From contig CAJMMX010000002.1 in NCBI GenBank assembly GCA_905214615.1, positions 1 to 56,542 on the forward strand: a stretch of DNA of 56,542 nucleotides, given 5' to 3'. Within the stretch, counting starts at the first letter, position 1, and each line of letters starts with the position of its first letter. This DNA is from an uncultured bacterium (GTDB lineage Bacteria; Actinomycetota; Coriobacteriia; Coriobacteriales; Coriobacteriaceae). Below, in pieces: positions 16,071 to 23,768 of this stretch. The translations under genes were made by a program, and so were the position numbers. The notes below the pieces were generated by a model that saw only the letters and a list, made by a program, of their open reading frames with translations, was not told the DNA's origin and did not search any database.

Positions 16071-17255
16071 TCACATCTTTCGCAAATAATTCAATTGAAA
16101 CACAACTACCATCATAATTGAAAATACACCAAGTCCTGTAACGAGAATTGAGAACATCGCGATGCTCGTGAACAGGGAAACAAGAAGTGTTGAAATAACA
16201 ACAGCAACCGATTGCAAAGACTCCCTAATTGAAAACAGGCTTATCGATTCAGATCCGTCTCTCGCCAAATCCTGCAGCGATGTTATGAGAAGCACATCTT
16301 GAATGGCGTTTCCGGCACCGACGATAAAAAGGAAAATAAACGATATCCCAGACGCATAGCGATAGCCAAACGCCAGATACGCACCGAGCGCAAGATACGT
16401 CACAAAACAATATGATTTAACGCAATCGGAACCACTGATTAAACGACCGTATATTGTATTTCCGAACAACAGTCCGATTGTAAGACTACTCTGAAGGAAT
16501 CCATATTGTATCGATGACGAGTCAAATTGCAATTGCGCTATAGCTGGCAAAAGAGAATTCAGAGAGCCGAATGCCACGCCACTAGAAATATCGATTAATA
16601 GGAAACCAATTGCCAAGTGCTTCGCGCTAAGATCACTAAATGCAGTCCTGTTTTTTTCATTTTTGCTTATTCCCTCTTTATCATTAACCTCGATAACCGA
16701 CGGAACATCTCGCAGCAACCAGAACGACGCGGCAAAAGAAAGCGCGTCTAATGCAAGAACAGCCTCCGCCCCAAATTGAGCGACAACAAAACCGCCGGCA
16801 ACTGGCCCCAGGACCATCATCAAATTCTGCAGGAACCCAAACGAATTATTAATTACGTCGCGATTGATACTATTCGTATTGGCTCTTAACAACGAGTAAA
16901 AGCAGGGCATTTCTACCGTTCGGCAAAGCGATACCGCGCACGTAATAGCAAACATACTCCATTTACTATCAACAAAAATATAGCAAACGAATAATCCCGC
17001 GCGAATTAAGTCTGCCAATCTCATGGCCTGCAGTGTCCCGATACCCATCTTCTGAGGCAGCTGCGCGAGCGCAACTGAAAACAGAGAGGGGGCAAATCTG
17101 CAGCAGACCATCAAAGCAGTTGCAGAAACATCGTGAGTTACCTCGTAAATCAGCATTGGCAAAGCAATATTCGCACACCAATTGCCTATTTCGCTTATCC
17201 CTCTAGCAATATATAGGACCCGAACCGGACGGCTAGCTCTCAATACCGTGAACAT
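16071..17255 (-). CDS. MFS exporter (EntS/MFS_3-like) of the radical SAM locus
   Basis: The 394-residue protein has about twelve hydrophobic helices. It begins TVLRASRPVRVLYIARGISEIG, with the GNWCANIALPMLIYEVTHD first-helix style of drug and siderophore exporters, and has a charged central loop around NDKEGISKNEKNR between two six-helix halves. The ATG at 17255 has GAGG nine bases upstream; a GTG at 17258 is also possible. It overlaps the DUF2087 gene by 23 bases and precedes the radical SAM gene by seven bases, so the three are translationally linked. The likely job is export of the locus product or self-protection; this is inference from position. Confidence 0.85.
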   Translation of the reverse strand: MFTVLRASRPVRVLYIARGISEIGNWCANIALPMLIYEVTHDVSATALMVCCRFAPSLFSVALAQLPQKMGIGTLQAMRLADLIRAGLFVCYIFVDSKWSMFAITCAVSLCRTVEMPCFYSLLRANTNSINRDVINNSFGFLQNLMMVLGPVAGGFVVAQFGAEAVLALDALSFAASFWLLRDVPSVIEVNDKEGISKNEKNRTAFSDLSAKHLAIGFLLIDISSGVAFGSLNSLLPAIAQLQFDSSSIQYGFLQSSLTIGLLFGNTIYGRLISGSDCVKSYCFVTYLALGAYLAFGYRYASGISFIFLFIVGAGNAIQDVLLITSLQDLARDGSESISLFSIRESLQSVAVVISTLLVSLFTSIAMFSILVTGLGVFSIMMVVVFQLNYLRKM

Positions 17256-17514
17256 CACGATTAACCTCGTATTTCAGGCCTCGTTCATCCCTTAATAGGA
17301 ATCCATAATCAACCAAGTACCGCCTCAACACGGCATAATCAGGATAGAGCTGTGACAGCACACGATTAACCTGAAGCTCCGTATAACTTGTATTTAATTC
17401 AAAGAAAGAGACGGCCCATAGCAGCATGATTCTTTTATAGCTTTCCTTTTTTGGAATTGAAACCAGCTCGCCATTCTTGAGAAATCGTTTTTTAAAGTCT
17501 ATTAGCTCATCCAT
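17233..17514 (-). CDS. DUF2087-family protein, possible transcriptional regulator of the island operon
   Basis: The 93-residue protein matches the DUF2087 pattern: FKKRFLKNGELVSIPKKESY, KRIMLLWAVSFFELNTSYTE, LQVNRVLSQLYPDYAVLRRY, LVDYGFLLRDERGLKYEV. Such domains occur alone or attached to ArsR/MarR-type DNA-binding heads and are thought to be winged-helix regulators. The start ATG has GGAGG six bases upstream. It is the first gene of the four-gene operon and its 3' end overlaps the exporter. A tandem repeat that looks like a regulator site lies about 75 bases upstream. Confidence 0.75.
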   Translation of the reverse strand: MDELIDFKKRFLKNGELVSIPKKESYKRIMLLWAVSFFELNTSYTELQVNRVLSQLYPDYAVLRRYLVDYGFLLRDERGLKYEVNRDVHGIES

Positions 17515-17588
17515 TCACATCCTCCATTTCATACGCATCTAATACTAAAAATGCATACGCTTTAGGTCATCGCATTCAGCTTCTTTAT

Positions 17589-17608
17589 TCGAACTAAACT
17601 CGAACTAA
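17589..17608. promoter_or_regulatory. Tandem TCGAACTAA repeats upstream of the radical SAM operon
   Basis: TCGAACTAA occurs at 17589-17597 and again at 17600-17608, exactly 11 bases (about one helical turn) apart. Same-face direct repeats of this size are typical binding sites for dimeric response-type regulators. It sits between the 72-residue hypothetical gene and the DUF2087 gene. Confidence 0.4.
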
Positions 17609-17614
17609 TCTAAA

Positions 17615-17833
17615 TTATTTGCTCAGACACTCTTCGAAAGCTCGTTTTTCACTCTGAGTAAAATGCCCTTCCCAGTCAGTCCACGAACAGGAAGGCAACT
17701 CACAACGAGCGGAGTCGAAGCCCTCTGCCGTCGGTCGCTCAAAATGCACGATAACCTTTTCGATATCGCCATCTGTAATCAGGTCAGAATGAATGACCTC
17801 GGTACCATCTTCGAATGTCATATACGGGTACAT
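17615..17833 (-). CDS. Small conserved-looking hypothetical protein (72 aa)
   Basis: The start is ATG 17833 with GAGGTGG eight bases upstream. The product begins MYPYMTFEDGTEVIHSDLI, continues with KVIVHFERPTAEGFDSARCE and ends with WTDWEGHFTQSEKRAFEECL. I have a recollection of similar small proteins in gut Firmicutes and Actinobacteria that continue for another ~15 residues, which would make this copy C-terminally shortened; that is from memory and unverified. There is no signal peptide or helix bundle. The function is unknown. It lies just upstream of, and on the same strand as, the radical SAM operon, and may belong to the same imported segment. Confidence 0.65.
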   Translation of the reverse strand: MYPYMTFEDGTEVIHSDLITDGDIEKVIVHFERPTAEGFDSARCELPSCSWTDWEGHFTQSEKRAFEECLSK

Positions 17834-18007
17834 CACGTAAACCACCTCGCAATAGTAAATCCAGTTTAGCATCAAGCTATTGCACCAAAGACAGCAGGCC
17901 CCCTTGATGAGTTGATGGTATCTGTTAAATGTCACGTACGATTCACATCTGGTGGGTACCCTGATGGCTACACGAAACGAAGCAGATTTACATCGGGAGG
18001 ACCCCGT

Positions 18008-18961
18008 ATGACAACCAAGTACACCGACGCGCCGCGCACGCGTGTCATGACGCCGGCCGCACTCAACAACGGCGTTCACGAGAACCATTCCATCGGCCAG
18101 ACCATGGCCATTGCGCCCAAGAAAAAACTCTTTGATGACATTTCCATTCCCCAAATCATCGCCGGTGCCGCGGCAGCCGCCACGAGTGTCGCGCTCGCTT
18201 CAAAGATTGGCATTGCCGGCTCGGTGATTGGTGCCGCTGTGAGCTCAGTCATCACTGTTGTGTCCTCGCAGGTCTATCGCCACTTTATCTCCGCCAGCGC
18301 CGAAGCAATCAAGGGCACGCATGCCGCTGTCGACTACCCTACCGGCGCCTACGAGCCCGTTGAGCCCAATGTCGAGGAGCACCTAGGTGGCGCCGCAACC
18401 ACGCAGGAGATGCGCCAGGTTGCGGGACGCGCGACCACGGCGCGCGTCGCTCCCAACAGCCTGCGCGCCAAGGCGGCGGCTGAGCGCAGCCAGACGCAAA
18501 AGAAGGTCATCGTCTTCTCGATCGCTATCGCCATCGTCGCGGTCATCGCCTGCGCCGGCGCCATCCTTATCACCACTGCCGGTGAGGGTCTGGGCGAGCG
18601 TCCCGAGCCAATCCTGTCGTCGCGCACGAGCGAGAGCGATGCAAATGGCAACACCCAGTCGCAGGATCAGCAGGCACAGACGGACGATACGCAAGGCAGT
18701 TCTACCTCTGCCAATTCGTCCTCGAACACCCAAAACCAATCGCAGGGCGTCGATTCTTCCGTGAACAACAGCGGCACGCAATCCAGCACGACTGACTCAA
18801 GCCAAACGACTGACGGCTCTCAACCGAGCACGGGCGACCAGGCGAATGGCAATACACCGAGTACGGGATCTACCGACAACAGCAACACCAACAGCTCGAG
18901 CGGAACCGCGTCCGGCACGGCATCTGACAGTTCAAGCCAAGGCACGACATCGGGCAACTAG
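18008..18961 (+). CDS. Membrane-anchored protein with long Ser/Thr/Gln/Asn-rich tail
   Basis: The start is ATG 18008 with GGGAGG eight bases upstream; an upstream in-frame ATG at 17912 has no site. The 317-residue protein has a hydrophobic alanine-rich region at ~50-90 (IIAGAAAAATSVALASKIG), a second helix at ~165-190 (KVIVFSIAIAIVAVIACAGA) and then ~110 residues of low-complexity S, T, Q, N, G and D. The topology suggests a cytoplasmic N-terminal part and an extracellular disordered tail, as in wall-spanning stalks. No catalytic domain is visible and there is no LPxTG sorting motif. The function is unknown. A terminator follows. Confidence 0.75.
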   Translation: MTTKYTDAPRTRVMTPAALNNGVHENHSIGQTMAIAPKKKLFDDISIPQIIAGAAAAATSVALASKIGIAGSVIGAAVSSVITVVSSQVYRHFISASAEAIKGTHAAVDYPTGAYEPVEPNVEEHLGGAATTQEMRQVAGRATTARVAPNSLRAKAAAERSQTQKKVIVFSIAIAIVAVIACAGAILITTAGEGLGERPEPILSSRTSESDANGNTQSQDQQAQTDDTQGSSTSANSSSNTQNQSQGVDSSVNNSGTQSSTTDSSQTTDGSQPSTGDQANGNTPSTGSTDNSNTNSSSGTASGTASDSSSQGTTSGN

Positions 18962-18990
18962 GCACTGCATCCCCAGATAGGCAACCTGTA

Positions 18991-19025
18991 CAACGGGCGC
19001 GAATCGACAGCGGTTCGCGCCCGTT
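18991..19025 (+). terminator. Terminator after the Ser/Thr-rich protein gene
   Basis: ACGGGCGCGAA pairs perfectly with TTCGCGCCCGT around a ten-base loop, followed by TTT. Confidence 0.7.
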
Positions 19026-19097
19026 TGCCTTGGGCGCCGTCATGGCGAGCGCCATGCGATGGTAAGATGCTTTACATGTGTAAAGAGGAGATTTGCC

Positions 19098-20392
19098 ATG
19101 AGCAAGACAATAGTTAGGCCCATGCTTTCGCTGGGCAACCACATCTATCTGTATCGCCTGCTGCGCGATGCGATTGGATGCGGCAAGCAAACGTTTATGA
19201 CGCAGGTCGAAGAGGCTCTCGCCGTTGACGACATGACTGCTTATGACCTGGGCTTCGAATCCACGCGCGAGCTGCTCGAAGAGCTTGACGACTGCATTAA
19301 GCTGACCGTCTTTAAGGGCGGTCGCCTGTATGCCACCGTCATCGCCAACGAGGCCTGGGATGCCGCACTTGCCAAGGGCGAGGACAAGCCCAAGACCGCC
19401 AAGGGCGCTAAGCAGTCCTACAAAAAGAAAAAGCGCAGTGAGAAGGACCTCAAGGCTGTGCCCCCAAGCACGTTAAGCGTCCCGAACCAGAAGCCGCGGT
19501 TGAAGCTGTGCCGGAGCCCGAGCCCGAGACAGAGATCGAAGTCGCTATTGAGGTAGCAGTAGAAACCGAAATCGCCGCCACGACCGATCCTGAAGTCATA
19601 TCCGAGCAGGAAGCCACTGCTGAGCTCAACGAAGCTCCCAAGTCGACAACCGAAGAAGCCGCTAACCAACCCGAGACGTCTGCGTTCCAAAACAGCAATG
19701 TCTTTGGCAACGAGGCCGAGGACGATCAGTCCGACGAACCCGCCGATCAAGACGCTACCGAGTCGGCGCCGGAGCCCGAGACACCGCAGCCCGCCATCTC
19801 GCTTACGGTCGTCTATGACCCCGAGAACGCAAACGCCGGCATCACCACCATGGCATCCACGCCGGTCGAAGCAAAGCTGCCTGTCGAGGCAGAGGACGCC
19901 CCGCAAGCCGATGCCAAAACCGAGACTGAAGACACATCCGTCTCCGTGGAACCGACAGATTCCGCAGTTAAGCCGGAACCGGTGCCTGAGTCTGCACCCG
20001 TCATCGAGTCCGCATCCGAACCTGTCTATGACCAGATTCCCGCACCGGCTCCGGTCCCCGCTGCAGCACCGGCCCCCGCACCCGCAGCGCCCGCCATCCC
20101 CGAGGACTTCCCCGTCGATTTCACAACCGAGGTCTTCTGCCCCGGCCCGCTTTTGCACCAGCTGTCGACCTATCTCCCCTACGGCGCCGACACGCTCGGC
20201 ATCGTCGGCGAGTACTACTGGATCGCCCGCGAGCGCGGTACCATCGAGGCCGCGCGAAACCGCGCAAGCTTCCCCCTGCACTACACGCAGGCCGGCGAGC
20301 GCCGCGAGGTTGCCGTGCGCATCCGCCGCAACACCGCCGGCGGTCTCGGAGCCGCCTGGACCATCGATAAAGTCGAAGAACCCGAGCAGTAA
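19098..20392 (+). pseudogene. OST-HTH-like protein with acidic linker, split by a frameshift
   Basis: The start is ATG 19098 with GAGGAG eight bases upstream. The first frame encodes ~115 residues resembling an OST-HTH/LOTUS RNA-binding fold (YRLLRDAIGCGKQTF, DLGFESTRELLEELDDCI, KLTVFKGGRLYATVI) and then a lysine-rich patch (KQSYKKKKRSEKDLK). At a run of five C residues near 19460 the meaningful reading moves to another frame (APKHVKRPEPEAAVEAVPEP), which continues as a long Glu/Pro/Ala-rich linker and a C-terminal domain with FTTEVFCPGPLLHQLSTYLP and AAWTIDKVEEPEQ. One extra C would restore a ~430-residue protein. The second part has no own ribosome binding site. It is either a real frameshift, a contingency tract, or a base-call error. 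The function is unknown. Confidence 0.7.
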
Positions 20393-20395
20393 CGA

Positions 20396-20436
20396 CAAAC
20401 GGCTCAAATCCAAATCAGGATTTGAGCCGTTTTTGC
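20396..20436 (+). terminator. Terminator after the OST-HTH-like gene
   Basis: AAACGGCTCAAATCC pairs perfectly with GGATTTGAGCCGTTT, loop six bases, then TTG. Confidence 0.9.
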
Positions 20437-20480
20437 TCATTCGTTTAAATTGCTCATTTGTCGATGCATCGTAACCAACA

Positions 20481-20588
20481 GCGAGCGAGCCGCAAGTGCC
20501 CCAGGTTGCCGTGAAAGAGGAGCGACGCGTACTTTGGTACGCGAGCGACGGTTTGAACGACAAGATGGGGTGCTTGCGGCTCGCGCAG
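20481..20588. repeat. Large structured inverted-repeat element
   Basis: Outer arms of 19 bases (20485-20503 and 20566-20584) pair except at two positions that are compatible with G-U pairing. The centre holds a perfect hairpin GCGTAC-TTTG-GTACGC (20527-20542). The ~62 bases between arms have further purine-rich repeats (GAGGAGCGAC, GCGAGCGACGG). It lies between two terminators and contains no gene. It could be a dispersed mobile palindrome or a folded RNA. Confidence 0.6.
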
Positions 20589-20597
20589 CATCATCTC

Positions 20598-20625
20598 GTT
20601 ACGCGGTTTGGTAAAACCGCGTAAC
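20598..20625. repeat. GTTACGCGG perfect hairpin repeat
   Basis: GTTACGCGGTTT and AAACCGCGTAAC are 12-base perfect arms around GGTA. It lies directly after the ettA stop, without a T-run on the minus strand. Eighteen bases recur at 6512-6529. Confidence 0.6.
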
Positions 20626-20629
20626 AAAC

Positions 20630-22309
20630 CTAGTCACGCGTCAGCTTGCGGTGAATACGATGCGGCTGGGCTGCGTCCTCGCCCAGGCGCTCGATGCGGT
20701 TGGCCTGATAGGCCTCGAAGTTGCCCTCGAACCAATACCAGTTGCCCGGATTCTCGTCGGTGCCCTCCCACGCCAGAATGTGCGTGGCGACGCGGTCCAG
20801 GAACATACGGTCGTGGCTAATAACCACCGAGCAGCCCGGGAACTCGAGCAGCGCCGCCTCGAGTGAGGACAGCGTCTCGACGTCGAGATCGTTCGTGGGC
20901 TCGTCGAGGAGCAGCAGGTTGCCGCCCTGCTTGAGCGTGAGCGCCAGGTTCAGACGGTTGCGCTCGCCACCGGAGAGTACGCCAGCGCGCTTCTGCTGGT
21001 CCTGGCCCTTAAAGCCAAAGCTCGCCACATAAGCACGGCTCGGAACCTCGGTCTCGCCGACCATCATGTGGTCCAGGCCGTCCGAGACGACCTCCCACAG
21101 GTTCTTATCGGGGTCGATGCCAGAACGGTTCTGATCGACATAGGAGATCTTGACGGTCTCGCCCACCTCGAGCTCGCCCGAAGTCAGCGGCTCCAGGCCC
21201 ACGATGGTCTTGAACAGCGTGGTCTTACCGACACCGTTGGGGCCGATGACGCCCACGATGCCGTTGCGCGGCAGGGTGAACGAAAGGTCGTCGATGAGCA
21301 CGCGACCGTCGAATTCCTTGTGCAGGTGATGGGCCTCGAGCACCTTGTTACCCAAACGCGGTCCAACGGGAATGCGGATATCGGTCCAGTCGAGCTTCTG
21401 GCTTGCGCGGGCCTCGGCCTCCATCTCCTCGTAGCGAGCCAGACGAGCCTTGTTCTTGGCCTGGCGAGCCTTGGGCGAGCTGCGTACCCACTCGAGCTCG
21501 GCCTCCATGCGCTTGGCGAGCTTGGCGTCGCGGTTGCCCTGCGCCTCGATACGGGCGGCCTTGGTCTCCAGATACGTGGAGTAGTTGCCCTTGTAGGGAT
21601 AAAGGTGACCGCGGTCGACCTCGCAGATCCACTCGGCAACGTTATCCAGGAAGTAGCGATCGTGCGTGACGGCAAGCACCGCGCCCTGGTAGTTGTGAAG
21701 GAAGTGCTCGAGCCACAGGATCGACTCAGCGTCTAGGTGGTTTGTGGGCTCGTCAAGCAGCAGCAGGTCGGGAGCCTCGAGCAGCAGCTTGCACAGGGCC
21801 ACGCGACGGCGCTCGCCGCCGGAAAGCACGTTGACCGGCATGTCGGAATCGGGCAGCTGCAGGGCGTCCATGGCCTGGCCGAGCTTGGAATCGATATCCC
21901 AGCCATCGGCGGCATCGATCTCGTCCTGAAGCTTGCCCATCTCGGCCATGAGGGCGTCCATGTCGCAGTCCGGGTCGCACATCTCCTCGCCGATCTTGTT
22001 GAAGCGATCGACCTTGGCGATCATGTCGCCAAACGCCATGCGCACGTTCTCGATGACGGTCTTGTCGTCGTCGAGCGGCGGCTCCTGCTGCAGGATACCC
22101 ACGGTGTAGCCGGGGGTGAGCCTGGCATCGCCGTTGGAGACCTCCTCAATGCCGGCCATAATCTTGAGCAGGGTCGACTTGCCCATGCCGTTGGGGCCCA
22201 CGACACCGATCTTGGCACCGGGGTAGAAGCTCAGGGTCACGTCGTCAAGGATTACCTTGTCGCCATGGGCCTTGCGAGCCTGATACATCTGGTAGATAAA
22301 CTCTGCCAT
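20630..22309 (-). CDS. ettA: Energy-dependent translational throttle protein EttA (ABC-F)
   Basis: This is a soluble ABC-F ATPase that binds the ribosomal E site and gates the first elongation steps according to ATP/ADP. The 559 residues hold two ABC cassettes: Walker A GPNGMGKST near residue 40 and GPNGVGKTT near 360, signature motifs LSGGERRRVALCK and LSGGERNRLNLAL, Walker B LLLLDEPTNHLD and LLLLDEPTNDLD. Between them is the arm/linker with ELEWVRSSPKARQAKNKAR, typical of EttA. The N-terminus (EFIYQMYQARKAHGDKVILD) is close to the Escherichia coli protein. It is monocistronic. Confidence 0.95.
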   Translation of the reverse strand: MAEFIYQMYQARKAHGDKVILDDVTLSFYPGAKIGVVGPNGMGKSTLLKIMAGIEEVSNGDARLTPGYTVGILQQEPPLDDDKTVIENVRMAFGDMIAKVDRFNKIGEEMCDPDCDMDALMAEMGKLQDEIDAADGWDIDSKLGQAMDALQLPDSDMPVNVLSGGERRRVALCKLLLEAPDLLLLDEPTNHLDAESILWLEHFLHNYQGAVLAVTHDRYFLDNVAEWICEVDRGHLYPYKGNYSTYLETKAARIEAQGNRDAKLAKRMEAELEWVRSSPKARQAKNKARLARYEEMEAEARASQKLDWTDIRIPVGPRLGNKVLEAHHLHKEFDGRVLIDDLSFTLPRNGIVGVIGPNGVGKTTLFKTIVGLEPLTSGELEVGETVKISYVDQNRSGIDPDKNLWEVVSDGLDHMMVGETEVPSRAYVASFGFKGQDQQKRAGVLSGGERNRLNLALTLKQGGNLLLLDEPTNDLDVETLSSLEAALLEFPGCSVVISHDRMFLDRVATHILAWEGTDENPGNWYWFEGNFEAYQANRIERLGEDAAQPHRIHRKLTRD

Positions 22310-22493
22310 TTGCCTGTTTTATCCTTTCTACCTGCTGTTTCCCTATTCTTGATTCGCTTTAGTGGAAACGAAATGAGGAAACCAGCTCTGAAACTTAACG
22401 AAAAAGGGGCATGGTTGCCCACACCCCCTAATACTACCTGGGAAAAGTCCCCCTTAACACACTATGAACTGCGTACGCTAGTTTTCCGCAACC

Positions 22494-23198
22494 TTAACGA
22501 GCGGCTCGCTGCGATTTGCGCCACAGCAGATACGAATAGACGTAGGCAGCTCCAGCTGAACCAAACGCCAGAACCGCAATCACCGCGGCGACGACTTCAC
22601 TCGAAAGCACGCTACCCGCCACGCCCATCACAATCAAACCAACACCCAGCACCATAAAGCAGGCGCCGCCAAAACGCTGCGTACGGCGCCAGTTCTCGGG
22701 ATCGGCAAGCGCCCAAGGCGTCTTGATACCGAGCGTATAGTTCTGCTTCACACGCGGCAAGTAGTTGCCTACGCCGATGAACAGCAAACCGATAGCACCG
22801 GAAATCAGCACGTTGACCGAACCGACCGCCGGCACCACGCCCCAGACCGTAAGCTCACCCAACCAGCTTATGGCACACATTAACAAGGTGAAGGCGATTA
22901 CGAAGCCCTGATAGAACTTGCCCGAGGTTCGATATGCCTCACCTTTGGGGTCAATGCGTGGCACCACGTAGAACATTGCAAGAAGTGCCAGAGGCAGCAC
23001 GCCGAGCGCGGAGGCCATCCAGCTAGGGCCCCAACCGTCGACGGCGCCGTTCGCTCCCCAGTGCGTAGGAATCTGTGCAGGCAAGCTCGGCATCACCATA
23101 AGGTGCGCCGCGACATTAATAGCGCAGACCACAACAAGCATGGCCCATACACGCGGCGATACCCCCGTGGCGTGTATGCCCTTGTTTTCGTTATTCAT
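22494..23198 (-). CDS. sdpI: SdpI-family membrane protein (DUF1648)
   Basis: The 234-residue protein has about six helices. It begins with a DUF1648 segment containing MPSLPAQIPTHWGANGAVDG, the hallmark of the family, and later YTLGIKTPWALADPENWRRT, the SdpI C-terminal motif. In Bacillus, SdpI gives immunity to the SDP toxin and signals to SdpR at the membrane. The start ATG 23198 overlaps the sdpR stop; an ATG at 23204 is also possible. The sdpR-sdpI order and overlap match the known regulatory pair. No SDP toxin gene is nearby. Confidence 0.85.
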   Translation of the reverse strand: MNNENKGIHATGVSPRVWAMLVVVCAINVAAHLMVMPSLPAQIPTHWGANGAVDGWGPSWMASALGVLPLALLAMFYVVPRIDPKGEAYRTSGKFYQGFVIAFTLLMCAISWLGELTVWGVVPAVGSVNVLISGAIGLLFIGVGNYLPRVKQNYTLGIKTPWALADPENWRRTQRFGGACFMVLGVGLIVMGVAGSVLSSEVVAAVIAVLAFGSAGAAYVYSYLLWRKSQRAAR

Positions 23199-23469
23199 CC
23201 TCATCACCTTCAGTGTCTGTAAAGCCCATAAACCAGCCAATCAAGTCCTGCATGACGGTGGTGTTTAAGCTGTAAACGATGTTTTGGCCATGGCGCTCGT
23301 CGGTCACCAGCCCGGCGTTTTTGAGCGTCGCCAAATGATGGCTCAATGACGGCTTGCTGATGTCAAAATGCTCGGCAAGCTCCCCGGCCGTACAATTGCC
23401 CTCGCGCAGCAACTCCAAAATGCGCCGTCGCGTTGGATCGGCAAGCGCCTTAAAACCCTCTCCCGGCAT
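23191..23469 (-). CDS. sdpR: ArsR/SdpR-family transcriptional repressor
   Basis: This is a 92-residue winged-helix repressor: FKALADPTRRRILELLREGN, then TAGELAEHFDISKPSLSHHL for the recognition helix, then a beta-wing with DERHGQNIVYSLN. It lacks the metal-binding cysteine box of ArsR sensors, as SdpR does. The ATG at 23469 has AGGAGG five bases upstream; the in-frame ATG at 23487 lacks a site. It is co-translated with sdpI and probably autoregulates the pair. Confidence 0.88.
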   Translation of the reverse strand: MPGEGFKALADPTRRRILELLREGNCTAGELAEHFDISKPSLSHHLATLKNAGLVTDERHGQNIVYSLNTTVMQDLIGWFMGFTDTEGDEDE

Positions 23470-23768
23470 AAGACCTCCTCTCATCATCTCTCATGACGCG
23501 CACACTATACTCGATATTTAGATGTTTGTCTAACTGTCTAATCTTGTACTCAAAAAAATAGCCGCCCCCGCGTAATGCGAAGACGGCCACTTCTCACGCC
23601 ATAAACGTGTTTCGGAGTTGGCTAACCCGCGGCAACGGGTGCCATCTGCTTCATCTTATGCGAATCCCGATCTCATTTCAACAAGCCCCTAGGGCTCAAA
23701 TGGAATCGTGATAATCCCTATAATGGCGATAGCCCAAACACGATCCGCTTCCCCATCGGAGGACATCT
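23470..23768. other. Intergenic region between sdpR and tcdA with a small hairpin
   Basis: No gene is seen. GGCTAACCCG and CGGGTGCC (23620-23643) form a bulged hairpin of unknown role. TATAAT at about 23717 is a good -10 for tcdA; a clear -35 is not visible. Confidence 0.4.

Noticed and set aside
13430..17600. Search for a cobalamin riboswitch near the B12-type radical SAM gene
   Set aside because: No GCCACTG-type B12-box or matching leader was seen upstream of the operon.
17912..18007. N-terminal extension of the Ser/Thr-rich protein from ATG 17912
   Set aside because: The upstream part is Arg/Gly/Ser nonsense-like with no ribosome binding site, while ATG 18008 has GGGAGG eight bases before it. 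The imperfect ACATC-GG-ACCC duplication there explains the open frame.
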